Assembly: GCF_001652725.1 (NCBI RefSeq)
Contig: NZ_LWHJ01000030.1
Coordinates: forward strand, 186,001 to 250,000
DNA from: Pedobacter psychrophilus
Lineage (GTDB): Bacteria > Bacteroidota > Bacteroidia > Sphingobacteriales > Sphingobacteriaceae
Reading direction: 5' to 3'
Length of the DNA: 64,000 bases
A program made the position numbers and the translations under genes. Of the stretch, positions 27,243 through 36,578 are shown piece after piece. The notes beneath the pieces are model-generated. The model had not been told where the DNA came from. It did no database searches and saw nothing but the letters and a program-made list of their open reading frames with translations. Every line of letters starts with the position of its first letter. The stretch's first letter is position 1.

Positions 27243-27649
27243 TGGCATATTTTTCAAAAGCATACAATTATAAAGATTTAGGACTGTTAATAGGTCGAAT
27301 TGGTTTGGGAGGCATGATGATTTTTCATGGGTTACCAAAATTAATGGGCGGACCAGAAAAATGGGAAGCTTTAGGAGGTTCAATGCAAAGTTTGGGAATT
27401 ACGTTTTTGCCTACCTTTTGGGGATTTATGGCTGGCTTTGCCGAGGGTATTGGTGGATTATTAATTGTTTTAGGTTTACTTTTTAGACCTGCAGCCATAT
27501 TAATCATCTTGACCTTAATTGTTGCAGCTGCTAGTCATTTTGCAGGTGGCGATGGTTGGAAAGGCGCAGCCCATGCAATAGAAACAGGTTTAGCTTTTTT
27601 TGTTTTATTTTTTGTGGGTCCTGGGAAATATAGCGTAGATAAAAGATGA
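27242..27649 (+). CDS. DoxX-family membrane protein
   Basis: A 135-residue protein with four hydrophobic helices. It starts DLGLLIGRIGLGGMMIFHGLPK, a DoxX signature, with AGFAEGIGGLLIVLGLLFRPAA and FAGGDGWKGAAHAIE. DoxX proteins are small membrane subunits of uncertain function, linked in some species to redox stress. The gene overlaps the S66 peptidase gene by one base. Confidence 0.9.
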   Translation: MAYFSKAYNYKDLGLLIGRIGLGGMMIFHGLPKLMGGPEKWEALGGSMQSLGITFLPTFWGFMAGFAEGIGGLLIVLGLLFRPAAILIILTLIVAAASHFAGGDGWKGAAHAIETGLAFFVLFFVGPGKYSVDKR

Positions 27650-27704
27650 ATTGATGTGTATTAAAATCTCACTTATAAATTAATTCATGTTATTACTTAA
27701 TTAC

Positions 27705-27788
27705 TTGCGCTAACGATTGGAACGGCGTCCTTTTTTGCTTTTCTGCAAAAAAGATAAAGTGGTCCGCCAGCTGGCGGATAAAACGCCC
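27705..27788. repeat. Dispersed intergenic repeat, copy 4 (reverse orientation)
   Basis: It starts TTGCGCTAACGATTGGAACG, then GCGTCCTTTTTTGC, TGCAAAAAAGATA, GTCCGCCAGCTGGCGGA and AAACGCCC. The last half is almost the same as copy 2 at 21203-21299. Confidence 0.85.
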
Positions 27789-27934
27789 ATATCGTTTTTA
27801 TTACCAAAATATAATCGAAATCTCTTTAATACTATCTAAAAAGATAGAATCTAATACAGTACTCACTAATAATAATTAGCAAAACAAAAGATCCATTATT
27901 TTAAATTAAAACCTCGGTAATAAAACAGATGTGC

Positions 27935-27942
27935 TACTTTTG
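27935..27942 (+). promoter_or_regulatory. -7 box of the purD promoter
   Basis: TACTTTTG is 5 bases before the ATG of purD, so the mRNA would have almost no 5' leader. Confidence 0.6.
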
Positions 27943-27946
27943 GGGC

Positions 27947-29221
27947 ATGAATATTTTAATCCTTGGTTCTGGTGGCAGAGAAAGTGCATTCGCTTGGAAA
28001 ATCTCCCAAAGCAATTTATGTAGCAACTTATTTATCGCTCCAGGCAATGCTGGTACTGGTGCTTACGGAAAAAACATTGCGCTAAAAACTACTGATTTTG
28101 AAGGAATAAAAGATTTTGTTTTAAAAAATAAAGTCGATTTAGTTTTAGTTGGACCAGAGGAGCCTCTCGTAAAAGGCATCCATGATTTCTTTTTAGCAGA
28201 TGAAGATTTAAAAAACATTGCAGTTATAGGACCTAAAAAAGATGGGGCACAATTAGAAGGAAGCAAAGATTTTTCTAAAATCTTTATGGAGAAATATAAT
28301 ATTCCAACTGCACATTCTCACACTTTTACCATTGAAACTTTAAGAGAAGGGTTAAATTATCTTAAACATCATCATATGCCAGTGGTTTTAAAAGCTGATG
28401 GTTTGGCAGCCGGTAAAGGAGTTTTGATTTGTACCAATTTACAGGAAGCGCAACATGAACTTACTTTGATGTTGGCAGAAGCAAAATTTGGGGCCGCAAG
28501 TGAAAAAGTGGTAATTGAAGAATTTTTGACAGGGATTGAGCTTTCTGTTTTTGTAGTTACTGATGGTGAAGATTATGTTATTTTACCTTCTGCAAAAGAT
28601 TATAAAAGAATTGGTGAAGCCGATACTGGTTTAAATACAGGAGGAATGGGTTCTGTTTCTCCGGTTCCATTTGCTGATGCTTCTTTTATAAAAAAGGTGG
28701 AAGAAACAATTGTAATCCCAACTATTAATGGGTTAAAATCAGAGAACATTAATTATAAAGGTTTTATTTTTATCGGTTTGATGAATGATAATGGCGAACC
28801 AAAGGTGATAGAATACAATTGTCGCATGGGCGATCCGGAAACAGAAAGTGTTTTGCCAAGGATTGAAAGTGATTTTGTAGAACTTTTAAAGGCTGTAGCA
28901 GATGTTAAGATAAAAGATTATCAATTGAAGATTTCTTATAAAACTGCCGCAAGTGTGATGTTGGTTTCGGCTGGTTACCCGGGAGAATATATAAAAGGAA
29001 AAACAATTACGGGCTTAGAGAATATTAGGGAGAGTATTGTTTTTCATGCAGGTACAGATATGGATAATGGATTGGTTAAAACCGATGGTGGCAGGGTATT
29101 AGCAGTTACAACTTTGCAGGACAATCTTTTTGAGGCATTACAACAGGCTACTGCCGATGCTGGAAGGGTTTATTATGATGGCGCAACTTTTAGAAAAGAT
29201 ATTGGTTTTGATTTATTGTAG
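27947..29221 (+). CDS. purD: Phosphoribosylamine-glycine ligase
   Basis: PurD is the second enzyme of purine synthesis and joins glycine to phosphoribosylamine with ATP. The 424-residue protein has MNILILGSGGRESAFAW at its start, VGPEEPLVKGI, LEGSKDFSK, the ATP-grasp motif VLKADGLAAGKGV, NTGGMGSVSP and YNCRMGDPE. The ATG at 27947 is used because the family begins there and the promoter box lies just upstream; an ATG at 27929 is upstream of that box. Length is normal. Confidence 0.96.
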   Translation: MNILILGSGGRESAFAWKISQSNLCSNLFIAPGNAGTGAYGKNIALKTTDFEGIKDFVLKNKVDLVLVGPEEPLVKGIHDFFLADEDLKNIAVIGPKKDGAQLEGSKDFSKIFMEKYNIPTAHSHTFTIETLREGLNYLKHHHMPVVLKADGLAAGKGVLICTNLQEAQHELTLMLAEAKFGAASEKVVIEEFLTGIELSVFVVTDGEDYVILPSAKDYKRIGEADTGLNTGGMGSVSPVPFADASFIKKVEETIVIPTINGLKSENINYKGFIFIGLMNDNGEPKVIEYNCRMGDPETESVLPRIESDFVELLKAVADVKIKDYQLKISYKTAASVMLVSAGYPGEYIKGKTITGLENIRESIVFHAGTDMDNGLVKTDGGRVLAVTTLQDNLFEALQQATADAGRVYYDGATFRKDIGFDLL

Positions 29222-29315
29222 ATTTTTGAGTAAAAAATCCCTCATACATAGAGAATCAAATATTTAGAAATAAACTTTTATCTTTATTTTTACGTATTAA
29301 GTTTAAAATTGAATA

Positions 29316-30038
29316 ATGAATATAGCGGGGAGATACATTTTAGGATTATTAGCAACTTTAATGGTGCTATCATCTTGTCGTAATAATTACGAATGGATTA
29401 ACATCAATCCAGAAAAAATTCAAAAAGCTAGAAAATACGTACCACAAAGTGAGAAGGTAAATCAGGTTGATATCACTATCGATTTAAAGGAAAAAGATAA
29501 AACCGTTTATTATAGCGAGCCAACAGGTTTTTTTGCTGATCAAGAAAAATCATCCTTAGCGAACAGCCCGACTGCTGAAAAAAAAAAAACAAAGTCTACA
29601 TTAAAAAAAAGAAGCTTTTTAGCATCTAGTAATTCGGTTGTATCAACCTCAAATAAAATAGAAAAAAAACAATCAAATAAACCTTTGATTGTGTCTAAAT
29701 CTGCTACTGCAACAAAACTGAATGGGGCTTTAAAATTACCTTCAAAACCTTTATCAAAATCTAAAGAAGCCTTAAAATCCGTTAACGGCAATTTAAAACC
29801 TATTAGCAAAACAGCTTCTGAAATACGCTCATTGGCATTTAATGATATAAAATCTAAAAATCCTGAAATAGAATCTAAATCAAATCAAAATATAAAAAGA
29901 GGTCAAAGTTTATTGTGGGTAGGTTTAGTTTTAGGGATAGCAGGTTTGGCATTAGGCTTCATTTTCGGAAGGTCAGCTTTTATCATTTCAATAGTAGGAG
30001 TAGTTTTCGCTGCTATTGGATTTTTTATTCAGCGCTAA
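29316..30038 (+). CDS. Lipoprotein with Lys/Ser-rich middle and two C-terminal helices
   Basis: A 240-residue protein. The lipobox LSSC (residues 18-21) follows a hydrophobic signal, so the Cys21 is probably acylated. Residues about 60-185 are low-complexity, rich in Lys, Ser and Thr, with charge clusters. The C-terminus forms two hydrophobic segments (LLWVGLVLGIAGLALGFIFG and AFIISIVGVVFAAIGFFI). A lipid anchor and a C-terminal helical hairpin together are unusual. No family is recognised. A bidirectional terminator follows. Confidence 0.7.
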   Translation: MNIAGRYILGLLATLMVLSSCRNNYEWININPEKIQKARKYVPQSEKVNQVDITIDLKEKDKTVYYSEPTGFFADQEKSSLANSPTAEKKKTKSTLKKRSFLASSNSVVSTSNKIEKKQSNKPLIVSKSATATKLNGALKLPSKPLSKSKEALKSVNGNLKPISKTASEIRSLAFNDIKSKNPEIESKSNQNIKRGQSLLWVGLVLGIAGLALGFIFGRSAFIISIVGVVFAAIGFFIQR

Positions 30039-30064
30039 TATTACTTTCTGATAGACTTAAAATA

Positions 30065-30099
30065 AAAAACGCCCTTAACATTTAGTTAAAAGCGTTTTA
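30065..30099. terminator. Bidirectional terminator between converging genes
   Basis: AAAACGC...TTAAC and GTTAA...GCGTTTT form a stem with A and T runs on both sides, between the lipoprotein gene and the converging oxoamine synthase gene. Confidence 0.75.
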
Positions 30100-30117
30100 T
30101 AAAAACTATACTTATAG

Positions 30118-31359
30118 TTAAACAGCTTCAGGCTTCTTGTCTTTATAATAACCTTTTTCAAGCTTTTCCCTTACTTCACTAAATGCATTGAGTGTTCTTT
30201 CTACATCTTCTAGTGTGTGCATTGCAGTTGGGATTAACCTTAACATGATTAACCCTTTTGGGATAACTGGGTAAATTACTATAGAACAGAAAATACCAAA
30301 ATTTTCTCTTAAATCCATTGTTATTGCTGTGGCCTCACTCAATTCTCCTTTAAAAAAGACTGGTGTAACTACAGAATTGGTATTGCCAATATTAAAACCT
30401 TTTTCTTTTAAACCGCTTTGTAAGGCTGTTGCAACTTCCCAAAGTTTTGCTTTAAGCTCTGGTTTAGTTTGTAAAAGTTCTAAACGCTTTTTTAATCCTA
30501 TAACCATCGGCATCGGTAAAGATTTCGCAAAAGTCTGCGAACGCATATTATACCTTAAATAGTTGGTAATCTCTTCTGTTGATGCGATGAAAGCGCCAAT
30601 ACCAGCCATAGATTTTGCAAAAGTACCAAAGTAAACATCTACTCCTGCTAAACAATCTTGTTCTTCATGCGTACCTGCTCCTGTTTTACCCATGGTGCCA
30701 AAACCATGTGCATCATCAATTAACAAGCGAAATTTAAAATCTTTTTTAAAATCAATAATCTCTTTTAGTTTACCTTGAGCACCAGACATTCCGAAAACAC
30801 CTTCAGTAATTACTAAAATTCCGCCGCCAGATAGTTCAGTTAATTTAGTAGCCCGTTCTAATTGCTTTTTAAGGCTATCCATATCGTTATGAAGATAAAC
30901 AAAGCGTTTACCCATATGCAGACGTACACCATCAATAATACAAGCGTGAGATTCTGCATCATAAACAATAACATCATTTCTATCAACTAAAGCATCAATG
31001 GCAGATAAAATTCCCTGATACCCATAGTTTAAAAGAAAAGCATCTTCAAAACCTGTAAATTCTGCCAATGATTTTTCTAAGGCTTCATGGTGATTAGAAT
31101 TTCCCGACATCATCCTAGCGCCCATAGGATACGCCATTCCGTAATCTCTAGCTGCTTGCGCATCCGTCTCTCTTACTTCGGGATGGTTTGCCAAACCTAA
31201 GTAATTATTTAGACTCCAAACTAAATGTTCTTTGCCCCTAAAAGTCATGTGAGGTGCAATTTCTCCTTCCAATTTAGGAAAAGAAAAATATCCATGAGAC
31301 CATTTTTGGTGCTGACCTAGAGGGCCCATGTTTTTCGCTATCTTCTCAAAAATATCCAA
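30118..31359 (-). CDS. spt: Alpha-oxoamine synthase, probable serine palmitoyltransferase
   Basis: A 413-residue PLP enzyme of the alpha-oxoamine synthase family. It has NNYLGLANHPEV, MGARMMSGNSNHHEALE, YDAESHACIIDG, a cofactor-binding LLIDDAHGFGTMG and the PLP lysine in TFAKSMAG. Family members condense an acyl-CoA with an amino acid; in Bacteroidota this subtype is the serine palmitoyltransferase that starts sphingolipid synthesis. 2-amino-3-ketobutyrate CoA ligase (Kbl) is a close alternative that cannot be excluded by eye. The start is a TTG at 31359 (Met-DIFEKIAKN); the next ATG is ten codons further in. Confidence 0.85.
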   Translation of the reverse strand: MDIFEKIAKNMGPLGQHQKWSHGYFSFPKLEGEIAPHMTFRGKEHLVWSLNNYLGLANHPEVRETDAQAARDYGMAYPMGARMMSGNSNHHEALEKSLAEFTGFEDAFLLNYGYQGILSAIDALVDRNDVIVYDAESHACIIDGVRLHMGKRFVYLHNDMDSLKKQLERATKLTELSGGGILVITEGVFGMSGAQGKLKEIIDFKKDFKFRLLIDDAHGFGTMGKTGAGTHEEQDCLAGVDVYFGTFAKSMAGIGAFIASTEEITNYLRYNMRSQTFAKSLPMPMVIGLKKRLELLQTKPELKAKLWEVATALQSGLKEKGFNIGNTNSVVTPVFFKGELSEATAITMDLRENFGIFCSIVIYPVIPKGLIMLRLIPTAMHTLEDVERTLNAFSEVREKLEKGYYKDKKPEAV

Positions 31360-31401
31360 AATATTATTTTTTTATGTGTGTGAATCTTAATAGAAACGCT
31401 G

Positions 31402-31431
31402 CAAATTTACAGTTTTACAAATGATTATCAA
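31402..31431 (-). promoter_or_regulatory. Promoter of the oxoamine synthase gene
   Basis: On the minus strand a TTG is followed, after exactly 19 bases, by TAAATTTG, the canonical Bacteroidota arrangement (TTG-N19-TAnnTTTG). The start codon is about 43 bases downstream. Confidence 0.8.
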
Positions 31432-31473
31432 AAATCTTGCTAGTGTTAATAGGGTTAATTTTAGTGATCTTTA

Positions 31474-32496
31474 TCAGTTTCTGGTTAGCTCGCCTCTAAT
31501 TGAAGTGCCTAATCTCCTTAACAATCTTTCCTTTGGGTAATTTCTTCCTAATAAATACATCAGTTTGGTTACCGCAGCTTCAAAGGTCATGTCATAACCA
31601 TTGATAACGCCCATTTTTTTAAGCTCACTACTTGTGGCATATCTGCCCATTTCTACAGATCCAACTTTACATTGGGAAATGTCTAAGATTATTTTCCCGT
31701 TTTGGATGGCTTTTTTGAGTTTATCTAAAAACCATTTTGCAGTAGTTGTATTTCCCGTACCAAAGCTTTCCATAATAATCGCTTCGGCATCAGAGTCTAA
31801 AACAGCATCAACAATTTGCGGACTGATACCCGGATATAGTTTTAAAACGCCAATGTTATTACTCACATTAGTGTGAACTTTAAAAATTGATTTTTCTAAT
31901 TTTCCGATAACAGCATCATTATATTTGATATGAACCCCTGCTTCTACTAAAACCGGATAGTTTGGAGATCTGAAAGCTTCAAATTTTGCGGAATTATATT
32001 TAAAAGTTCGGTTTGCCCTAAAAAGTTTATTCTCAAAATATATACAAACTTCTGGCACTCTTGCCTTGCCATCTTCCAATTTAGCCGAAGCTATCTCTAA
32101 TGCGGTAATAAAATTTTCTTTCGCATCTGTACGTACCTCAGAAATGGGCAATTGCGAACCTGTAAAAATTACTGGTTTTGCCAAACCTTCTAGCATAAAG
32201 CTTAAAGCAGAAGCCGTAAAGGCCATTGTATCCGAACCATGAAGGATCAAAAAACCATCATGATCTTCATAATTATCAGATATTAATTTTGCCAAAAACG
32301 CCCATATCTCGGGCGTCATGTCTGATGAATCAATAATTGGATTGAAAGAATGAACCGTTAATTCATAATTCATACGCCTTAATTCTGGCACATTTTCTAT
32401 AATCTGCTCAAATGTAAACGGCACTAATGCATGAGTTTCTGGATTTGTGATCATGCCTATTGTACCACCGGTATAAATCACAAATATTTTTGTCAT
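31474..32496 (-). CDS. ansA: Type I L-asparaginase
   Basis: AnsA hydrolyses asparagine to aspartate and ammonia in the cytoplasm. The 340-residue protein has the first catalytic Thr in YTGGTIG (residues 8-14) and the second motif LHGSDTMAFTASALSFML (from about 87), followed by FTGSQLPISEVRTD. There is no signal peptide, consistent with type I. It lies upstream of tatD in the opposite order of transcription, with about 45 bases between. Confidence 0.93.
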   Translation of the reverse strand: MTKIFVIYTGGTIGMITNPETHALVPFTFEQIIENVPELRRMNYELTVHSFNPIIDSSDMTPEIWAFLAKLISDNYEDHDGFLILHGSDTMAFTASALSFMLEGLAKPVIFTGSQLPISEVRTDAKENFITALEIASAKLEDGKARVPEVCIYFENKLFRANRTFKYNSAKFEAFRSPNYPVLVEAGVHIKYNDAVIGKLEKSIFKVHTNVSNNIGVLKLYPGISPQIVDAVLDSDAEAIIMESFGTGNTTTAKWFLDKLKKAIQNGKIILDISQCKVGSVEMGRYATSSELKKMGVINGYDMTFEAAVTKLMYLLGRNYPKERLLRRLGTSIRGELTRN

Positions 32497-32540
32497 ACTG
32501 ATTAAGATTAATGATTAGTACAAATAAACAATTTTAAAAT

Positions 32541-33308
32541 CTAAACCCCGAAAATTTTGAATGAATTAGCTGTAGTAATTTCAGCAACTTCCTCTAAAGA
32601 AATATTTTTTATATCAGCAATTTTTTGTGCTATATATATTAAATAAGAACTTTCATTAGGTTTACCTCTGTAAGGTGTGGGTGCTAAATAAGGTGCATCC
32701 GTCTCTAAAACTATATGTTTTAAATCTATTTCTTCTACCACCTTATCTAATCCAGCTTTTTTATAGGTTACTACTCCACCTATTCCTAAATTAAAACCTA
32801 AATTAATTGCTGTGTTTGCCTGGTTTAAATCACCAGTAAAACAATGAAATATCCCTCTTAATTTATCATCTTTTTGAAAGTTTAAAATCTCAAATACTTC
32901 ATCAAATGCTTCTCTGCAATGTATTACAATTGGTAAATCTAAATTCTTAGCCCAGTTTATTTGCGTAATAAATGCTTGTTGCTGCTGTTTTAAAAATGTT
33001 TTATCCCAATATAAATCAATACCAATCTCGCCTATGGCATAAATTTTACTTTTTTCTATATGTTGATTTATTATAGATAACTCTTCCTCAAAATTTTCTG
33101 AGACATCGCATGGGTGCAAACCCAGCATAGGAAAACAATTTTTAGGATAAGCATTTGCCAAATCCATAACCAACGATATCGATTGGCTGCTTACATTTGG
33201 TAGAAATAACCGTGTAATCTTATTGCTAAGACACCTTTCCATTTGCTCAGCCCTTTCTTTTTCGTCAGTTATATAATATAAATGTGTGTGAGTATCAGTA
33301 AGTATCAT
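32541..33308 (-). CDS. tatD: TatD-family metal-dependent hydrolase (DNase)
   Basis: A 255-residue protein of the TatD family, a metal-dependent TIM-barrel. It begins LTDTHTHLYY, with AIGEIGIDLYW, VIHCREAFDE, FHCFTGDL and ETDAPYLAPTPYRGKPNE, which supply the His, Glu and Asp metal ligands. TatD proteins have 3'-5' exonuclease activity. The start codon at 33308 lies just after a -7 box, so the transcript is nearly leaderless. Confidence 0.92.
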   Translation of the reverse strand: MILTDTHTHLYYITDEKERAEQMERCLSNKITRLFLPNVSSQSISLVMDLANAYPKNCFPMLGLHPCDVSENFEEELSIINQHIEKSKIYAIGEIGIDLYWDKTFLKQQQQAFITQINWAKNLDLPIVIHCREAFDEVFEILNFQKDDKLRGIFHCFTGDLNQANTAINLGFNLGIGGVVTYKKAGLDKVVEEIDLKHIVLETDAPYLAPTPYRGKPNESSYLIYIAQKIADIKNISLEEVAEITTANSFKIFGV

Positions 33309-33312
33309 GATG

Positions 33313-33320
33313 CAAATTTA
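33313..33320 (-). promoter_or_regulatory. -7 box of the tatD promoter
   Basis: On the minus strand TAAATTTG is only 4 bases before the tatD ATG, as in other leaderless-type promoters of this window. Confidence 0.55.
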
Positions 33321-33409
33321 AAATTATAGCCCTATTAGTAGTGTTGAAATTGGTTTTACAATTTTAAACAATTGCTCATATATTTCGCTATATAGGAAAC
33401 AGGCTAAAT

Positions 33410-33439
33410 AAAAAACCCCTTCTTTTTGGGAAGGGGTTC
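33410..33439 (-). terminator. Intrinsic terminator after the FKBP gene
   Basis: On the minus strand AACCCCTTCC, loop CAAAAAG and GAAGGGGTT form a strong stem followed by a T run. Confidence 0.9.
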
Positions 33440-33459
33440 AAATATCATTATAAATAGTA

Positions 33460-34419
33460 TTAATTAGCTGGCGCAGGCATTACTGGGGCAGTAACAGCAT
33501 TTGGATTATGGAAAACATTTACCAATTCTAATTCGAAAATTAAAGGAGTAAAGGGACCTATTAAACCACCTGGCATTCCTTGCTCACCATAAGCCATATT
33601 AGAAGGAATTAAAACCGTTGCTTTTCCTCCTTTTTTCATTTGTAAAACACCTTGCTCAAATCCTGGGATAATACCACCTCTACCTAATACTACACTTAAT
33701 GGAGCATAAGGAGCCCTTTGTGGGTTATACATATTATTTTTCTTAGCAACATCTTCTAAACTGGTGTCAAAAACTTTACCCGATAATATTTTACCAGTGT
33801 AATTAACCAAAACGCTATCTCCTGTTACTGGTTGCTCGCCTTTACCTTCAATTGTATTTACTATTTGTACTCCAGAAGGTAACTTTGCAGTTTTCAATTT
33901 ATTATCATCAATATATTTTTGCAGTTTCACAACTTCACCTTTTTTAGCTTTTTCTCCTTCAGCTTTAAAATAGGTCTCAACCTTGGTTTGAAAGGCTTGC
34001 ATATTAGCAGTATCTTTATGTATAACCTCCTCAACCTTAACAGTATAAATTAAGTATTTACCTTTTATGCCTGCTGGTCTTGGTTGTCCTTTTGCTTCTG
34101 CAGAATCTAAATTGATTTTAATTGTTGCACTATCTCCTTTAGTTAACATTTTAAGTGCATAAAAAATATCGCCATCATAAACTGGTTTTGGGAAATAAGC
34201 TTCAGAAGGGCGTCCCATTTCATAAGAATTGAAAAGAGAAGAATCTCCCTCAGTTTTAGCAACAATATTTAAACTTATAAAATCGCCTTCTTTAATTGAA
34301 TCGCTTTTAACATCATTATGGATGCTATACTCTAAACCGGCTGGCCCTTTTTTTAAACCACCATTACATGCAGCAAAGCCTAAAGCTGCTACGGTTAATA
34401 TTAATAATCCTTTTTTCAT
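33460..34419 (-). CDS. FKBP-type peptidyl-prolyl isomerase lipoprotein
   Basis: A 319-residue protein with a lipobox (GFAACNGG, Cys18). The N-terminal half (about 30-150) is a degenerate FKBP-like domain with SKIL-like beta strands (FISLNIVAKTEG, KPVYDGDIFYALK). A helical linker precedes the C-terminal active FKBP domain, seen as VLVNYTGKILSGKVFDTS, APLSVVLGRGGIIPGFEQGV, ATVLIPSNMAYGEQGMPG and LIFELELVNV. It probably assists folding of envelope proteins. The usual active-site aromatic set is largely there. Confidence 0.9.
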   Translation of the reverse strand: MKKGLLILTVAALGFAACNGGLKKGPAGLEYSIHNDVKSDSIKEGDFISLNIVAKTEGDSSLFNSYEMGRPSEAYFPKPVYDGDIFYALKMLTKGDSATIKINLDSAEAKGQPRPAGIKGKYLIYTVKVEEVIHKDTANMQAFQTKVETYFKAEGEKAKKGEVVKLQKYIDDNKLKTAKLPSGVQIVNTIEGKGEQPVTGDSVLVNYTGKILSGKVFDTSLEDVAKKNNMYNPQRAPYAPLSVVLGRGGIIPGFEQGVLQMKKGGKATVLIPSNMAYGEQGMPGGLIGPFTPLIFELELVNVFHNPNAVTAPVMPAPAN

Positions 34420-34485
34420 TCTTTTATATTGTGTTTTTTAATTGCATTCAATAATCCCCAAAGGGATTTTTTCATTTCTAAATTA

Positions 34486-35499
34486 TCATTGCAAAAGTAA
34501 CTCTTTATATTCTGGTAAAATAGATTTGAATTTTTGTACCACCTTATCAAAATTTTCACTTGATTGTCCACCAGCAGCATTTCTATGCCCACCGCCTTCA
34601 AAATACTTTTTACATATTTCATTTGCAGGGAAAGTACCAACAGATCTTAAAGAAAGTTTAACCCTATCGCTACGCTCAACTATGAAAGCAGCTAATTTAA
34701 TGCCGTTTATAGATAGCGCATAATTCACAACACCTTCAGTTTCTCCAGTTTGTATATCAAACTTTTTAATATCTGCCTTGCTTACGCTGATAATAGCAGT
34801 ATTATATTCCCTTAAAACCTCTAGTTTATTACTTAAGCAATAACCTAAAAACTTTAATCTTCCTTCAGTAGCATTATCATAAACTTGTTGATGTATTTTC
34901 CAATTTTCTGCACCTGCATCTATTAAACCTGCAACTATACGATGCAAATCTGAAGTTACATTAGGAAAGCGGAACGATCCAGAATCTGTCATGATACCAG
35001 TATACAAACAAGTAGCTACGTCTTTATTTATTAATTCGCCATCGTTTAAATAATTAACGATAAAATCATAAATCAACTGAGCAGTAGCACAAGCATTAAT
35101 GTTCCAGTGTCTAAAATCATCAAAGCCTTCTGGTTCTAGATGATGATCTATCATTATTTTTAATGCCGAAGATTTTTTAACTTCTTCTCCTAATTCGTTT
35201 ATTCTGGACAGGGCATTAAAATCTAAGCAAAAAATGAGCTCGGCTTCTGCCACTAACTTTTTACTTTCCTCTACTTTATCAGTAAAAATTATAACTTCTG
35301 GATTGTTAGGTAGCCATTGCAAAAAATAAGGATAATCGGTTGGAGTAATTACTTTTACATAATGTCCTTTTTGTATTAGATAATTAAATAAGCCTAAAGA
35401 TGAGCCCATTGCATCGCCATCTGGCTTATGATGCGTGGTAATAACAATCTTACATGGCTGTGCTAATTTTTGTTTTAGCGTATCTAAATCAATCATCAA
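34486..35499 (-). CDS. nrnA: DHH-family bifunctional oligoribonuclease/PAP phosphatase (NrnA-like)
   Basis: A 337-residue phosphoesterase of the DHH-DHHA1 group. The metal-binding motifs are [33 protein letters not shown] (the DHH motif) and [12 protein letters not shown], and the DHHA1 domain ends in [16 protein letters not shown]. NrnA-type enzymes degrade short RNAs and hydrolyse pAp. The gene is divergent from ndk. Two start Met codons are adjacent. Confidence 0.9.
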   Translation of the reverse strand: MMIDLDTLKQKLAQPCKIVITTHHKPDGDAMGSSLGLFNYLIQKGHYVKVITPTDYPYFLQWLPNNPEVIIFTDKVEESKKLVAEAELIFCLDFNALSRINELGEEVKKSSALKIMIDHHLEPEGFDDFRHWNINACATAQLIYDFIVNYLNDGELINKDVATCLYTGIMTDSGSFRFPNVTSDLHRIVAGLIDAGAENWKIHQQVYDNATEGRLKFLGYCLSNKLEVLREYNTAIISVSKADIKKFDIQTGETEGVVNYALSINGIKLAAFIVERSDRVKLSLRSVGTFPANEICKKYFEGGGHRNAAGGQSSENFDKVVQKFKSILPEYKELLLQ

Positions 35500-35553
35500 A
35501 TTTTATGAAAGGGCGAAGTTAAACAATCTATCTGAAATTAAATGCAATACTTT

Positions 35554-35581
35554 TTGTTACGATTTTAAAAGCCTACTTTTG
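35554..35581 (+). promoter_or_regulatory. Promoter of ndk
   Basis: TTG at 35554, then 17 bases, then TACTTTTG at 35574-35581. It lies about 25 bases before the ATG at 35606. Confidence 0.65.
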
Positions 35582-35605
35582 CAGCAATTTTTAAAAAACA
35601 TAGAG

Positions 35606-36025
35606 ATGGCAAATAACAGAACTTTTACGATGATTAAACCAGATGCTGTAGCAAACGGGCACATCGGAGCAATTTTAAACGATATAACAGCAGGCGGTTT
35701 TAAAATAGTGGCAATGAAATACTTAAAATTAACTCCAGAAAAGGCAGGCGAATTTTATGCAGTACATAAAGAACGTGGTTTTTACGGAGAGTTGGTTAGT
35801 TTCATGTCATCAGGACCAATTGTAGCTGCTATTTTAGAGAAGGATAATGCTGTAGAGGATTTCAGAAAATTAATTGGAGCTACTAATCCTGCAGATGCAG
35901 CAGAAGGAACCATCCGTCAGAAATATGCTAAATCAATTGATGCTAATGCAGTCCATGGATCAGATTCTGATGAAAATGCCGAAATAGAAGGAAATTTCTA
36001 TTTTACAGATGCAGAGAAATTTTAA
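35606..36025 (+). CDS. ndk: Nucleoside-diphosphate kinase
   Basis: Ndk transfers phosphate between nucleoside tri- and diphosphates via a phospho-histidine. The 139-residue protein starts [21 protein letters not shown] and has the phosphorylated His in NAVHGSDS, preceded by [19 protein letters not shown]. The start is the ATG at 35606, where family members begin and after the promoter; an upstream extension to 35435 would overlap the divergent nrnA gene. Confidence 0.96.
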   Translation: MANNRTFTMIKPDAVANGHIGAILNDITAGGFKIVAMKYLKLTPEKAGEFYAVHKERGFYGELVSFMSSGPIVAAILEKDNAVEDFRKLIGATNPADAAEGTIRQKYAKSIDANAVHGSDSDENAEIEGNFYFTDAEKF

Positions 36026-36048
36026 TTTTCAAATCTACAAATAACATG

Positions 36049-36078
36049 TAGCTTCGGTTTTTAAGCCGGAGCTTTTTT
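36049..36078 (+). terminator. Intrinsic terminator after ndk
   Basis: AGCTTCGG / CCGGAGCT form a stem with a T run, just after the ndk stop. Confidence 0.75.
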
Positions 36079-36101
36079 GTTTACCTTAGAAATAAAAATC
36101 A

Positions 36102-36287
36102 ATGAAAATCATTTCTAAACCATATATCATATTTTTCTTTGTGGTGCTTTTTATATCCCCAATTATAGGGATGGGATTAATGAAAGAGGAATTCACAGCT
36201 ACTTTTGCAGCTAGAGCTTTGTTTACTGCAACATTGGCCACAGTTTTATTCTTTATGTTTAGCAGAAGGATGAATACAAAAAAGTAG
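36102..36287 (+). CDS. Small two-helix membrane protein
   Basis: A 61-residue protein with two hydrophobic segments: SKPYIIFFFVVLFISPIIGM and AARALFTATLATVLFFMF, ending in a basic tail (SRRMNTKK). No family is recognised; similar small inner-membrane proteins of unknown function are common in Bacteroidota. Its stop at 36287 touches the stop of the converging DUF721 gene at 36288. Confidence 0.7.
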   Translation: MKIISKPYIIFFFVVLFISPIIGMGLMKEEFTATFAARALFTATLATVLFFMFSRRMNTKK

Positions 36288-36578
36288 TTATAGGAAAATA
36301 ATTTCTTTTACCACTTCTGCTCCAGCCTTTTCGTTAAGATTACCAATAATTTGTTGCCGCATTATAGTAAGTTCGTTTTTTACAACCGAAGATTCTATCC
36401 TAACAAATAATTTTTTATCCCTAATAAATATTTCTTTTGTACGGTTTGCAACTGCCTTACCAACAACTTCTTCCCAAGATTTTACTGCAAATGTTTCATC
36501 AAACTTACCTTTTAAGTGGTAAACTTTTAGCATTTGTTGCATGGCCTCTTTCAAAGTTTTGTCGTTAGTTCTGCTCAT
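36288..36578 (-). CDS. DUF721 (DciA-like) protein
   Basis: A 96-residue protein, MSRTNDKTLKEAMQQMLKVYHL..., with SWEEVVGKAVANRTKEIFIRDKKL and VRIESSVVKNELTIMR, the compact KH-like domain of DUF721. In many bacteria this family includes DciA, which helps load the replicative helicase. The start overlaps the end of recF by 14 bases, so the two are translationally coupled. Confidence 0.88.
   Translation of the reverse strand: MSRTNDKTLKEAMQQMLKVYHLKGKFDETFAVKSWEEVVGKAVANRTKEIFIRDKKLFVRIESSVVKNELTIMRQQIIGNLNEKAGAEVVKEIIFL

Noticed and set aside
35435-35605. Extended ndk N-terminus
   Set aside because: It overlaps the divergent nrnA gene and lies upstream of the ndk promoter.
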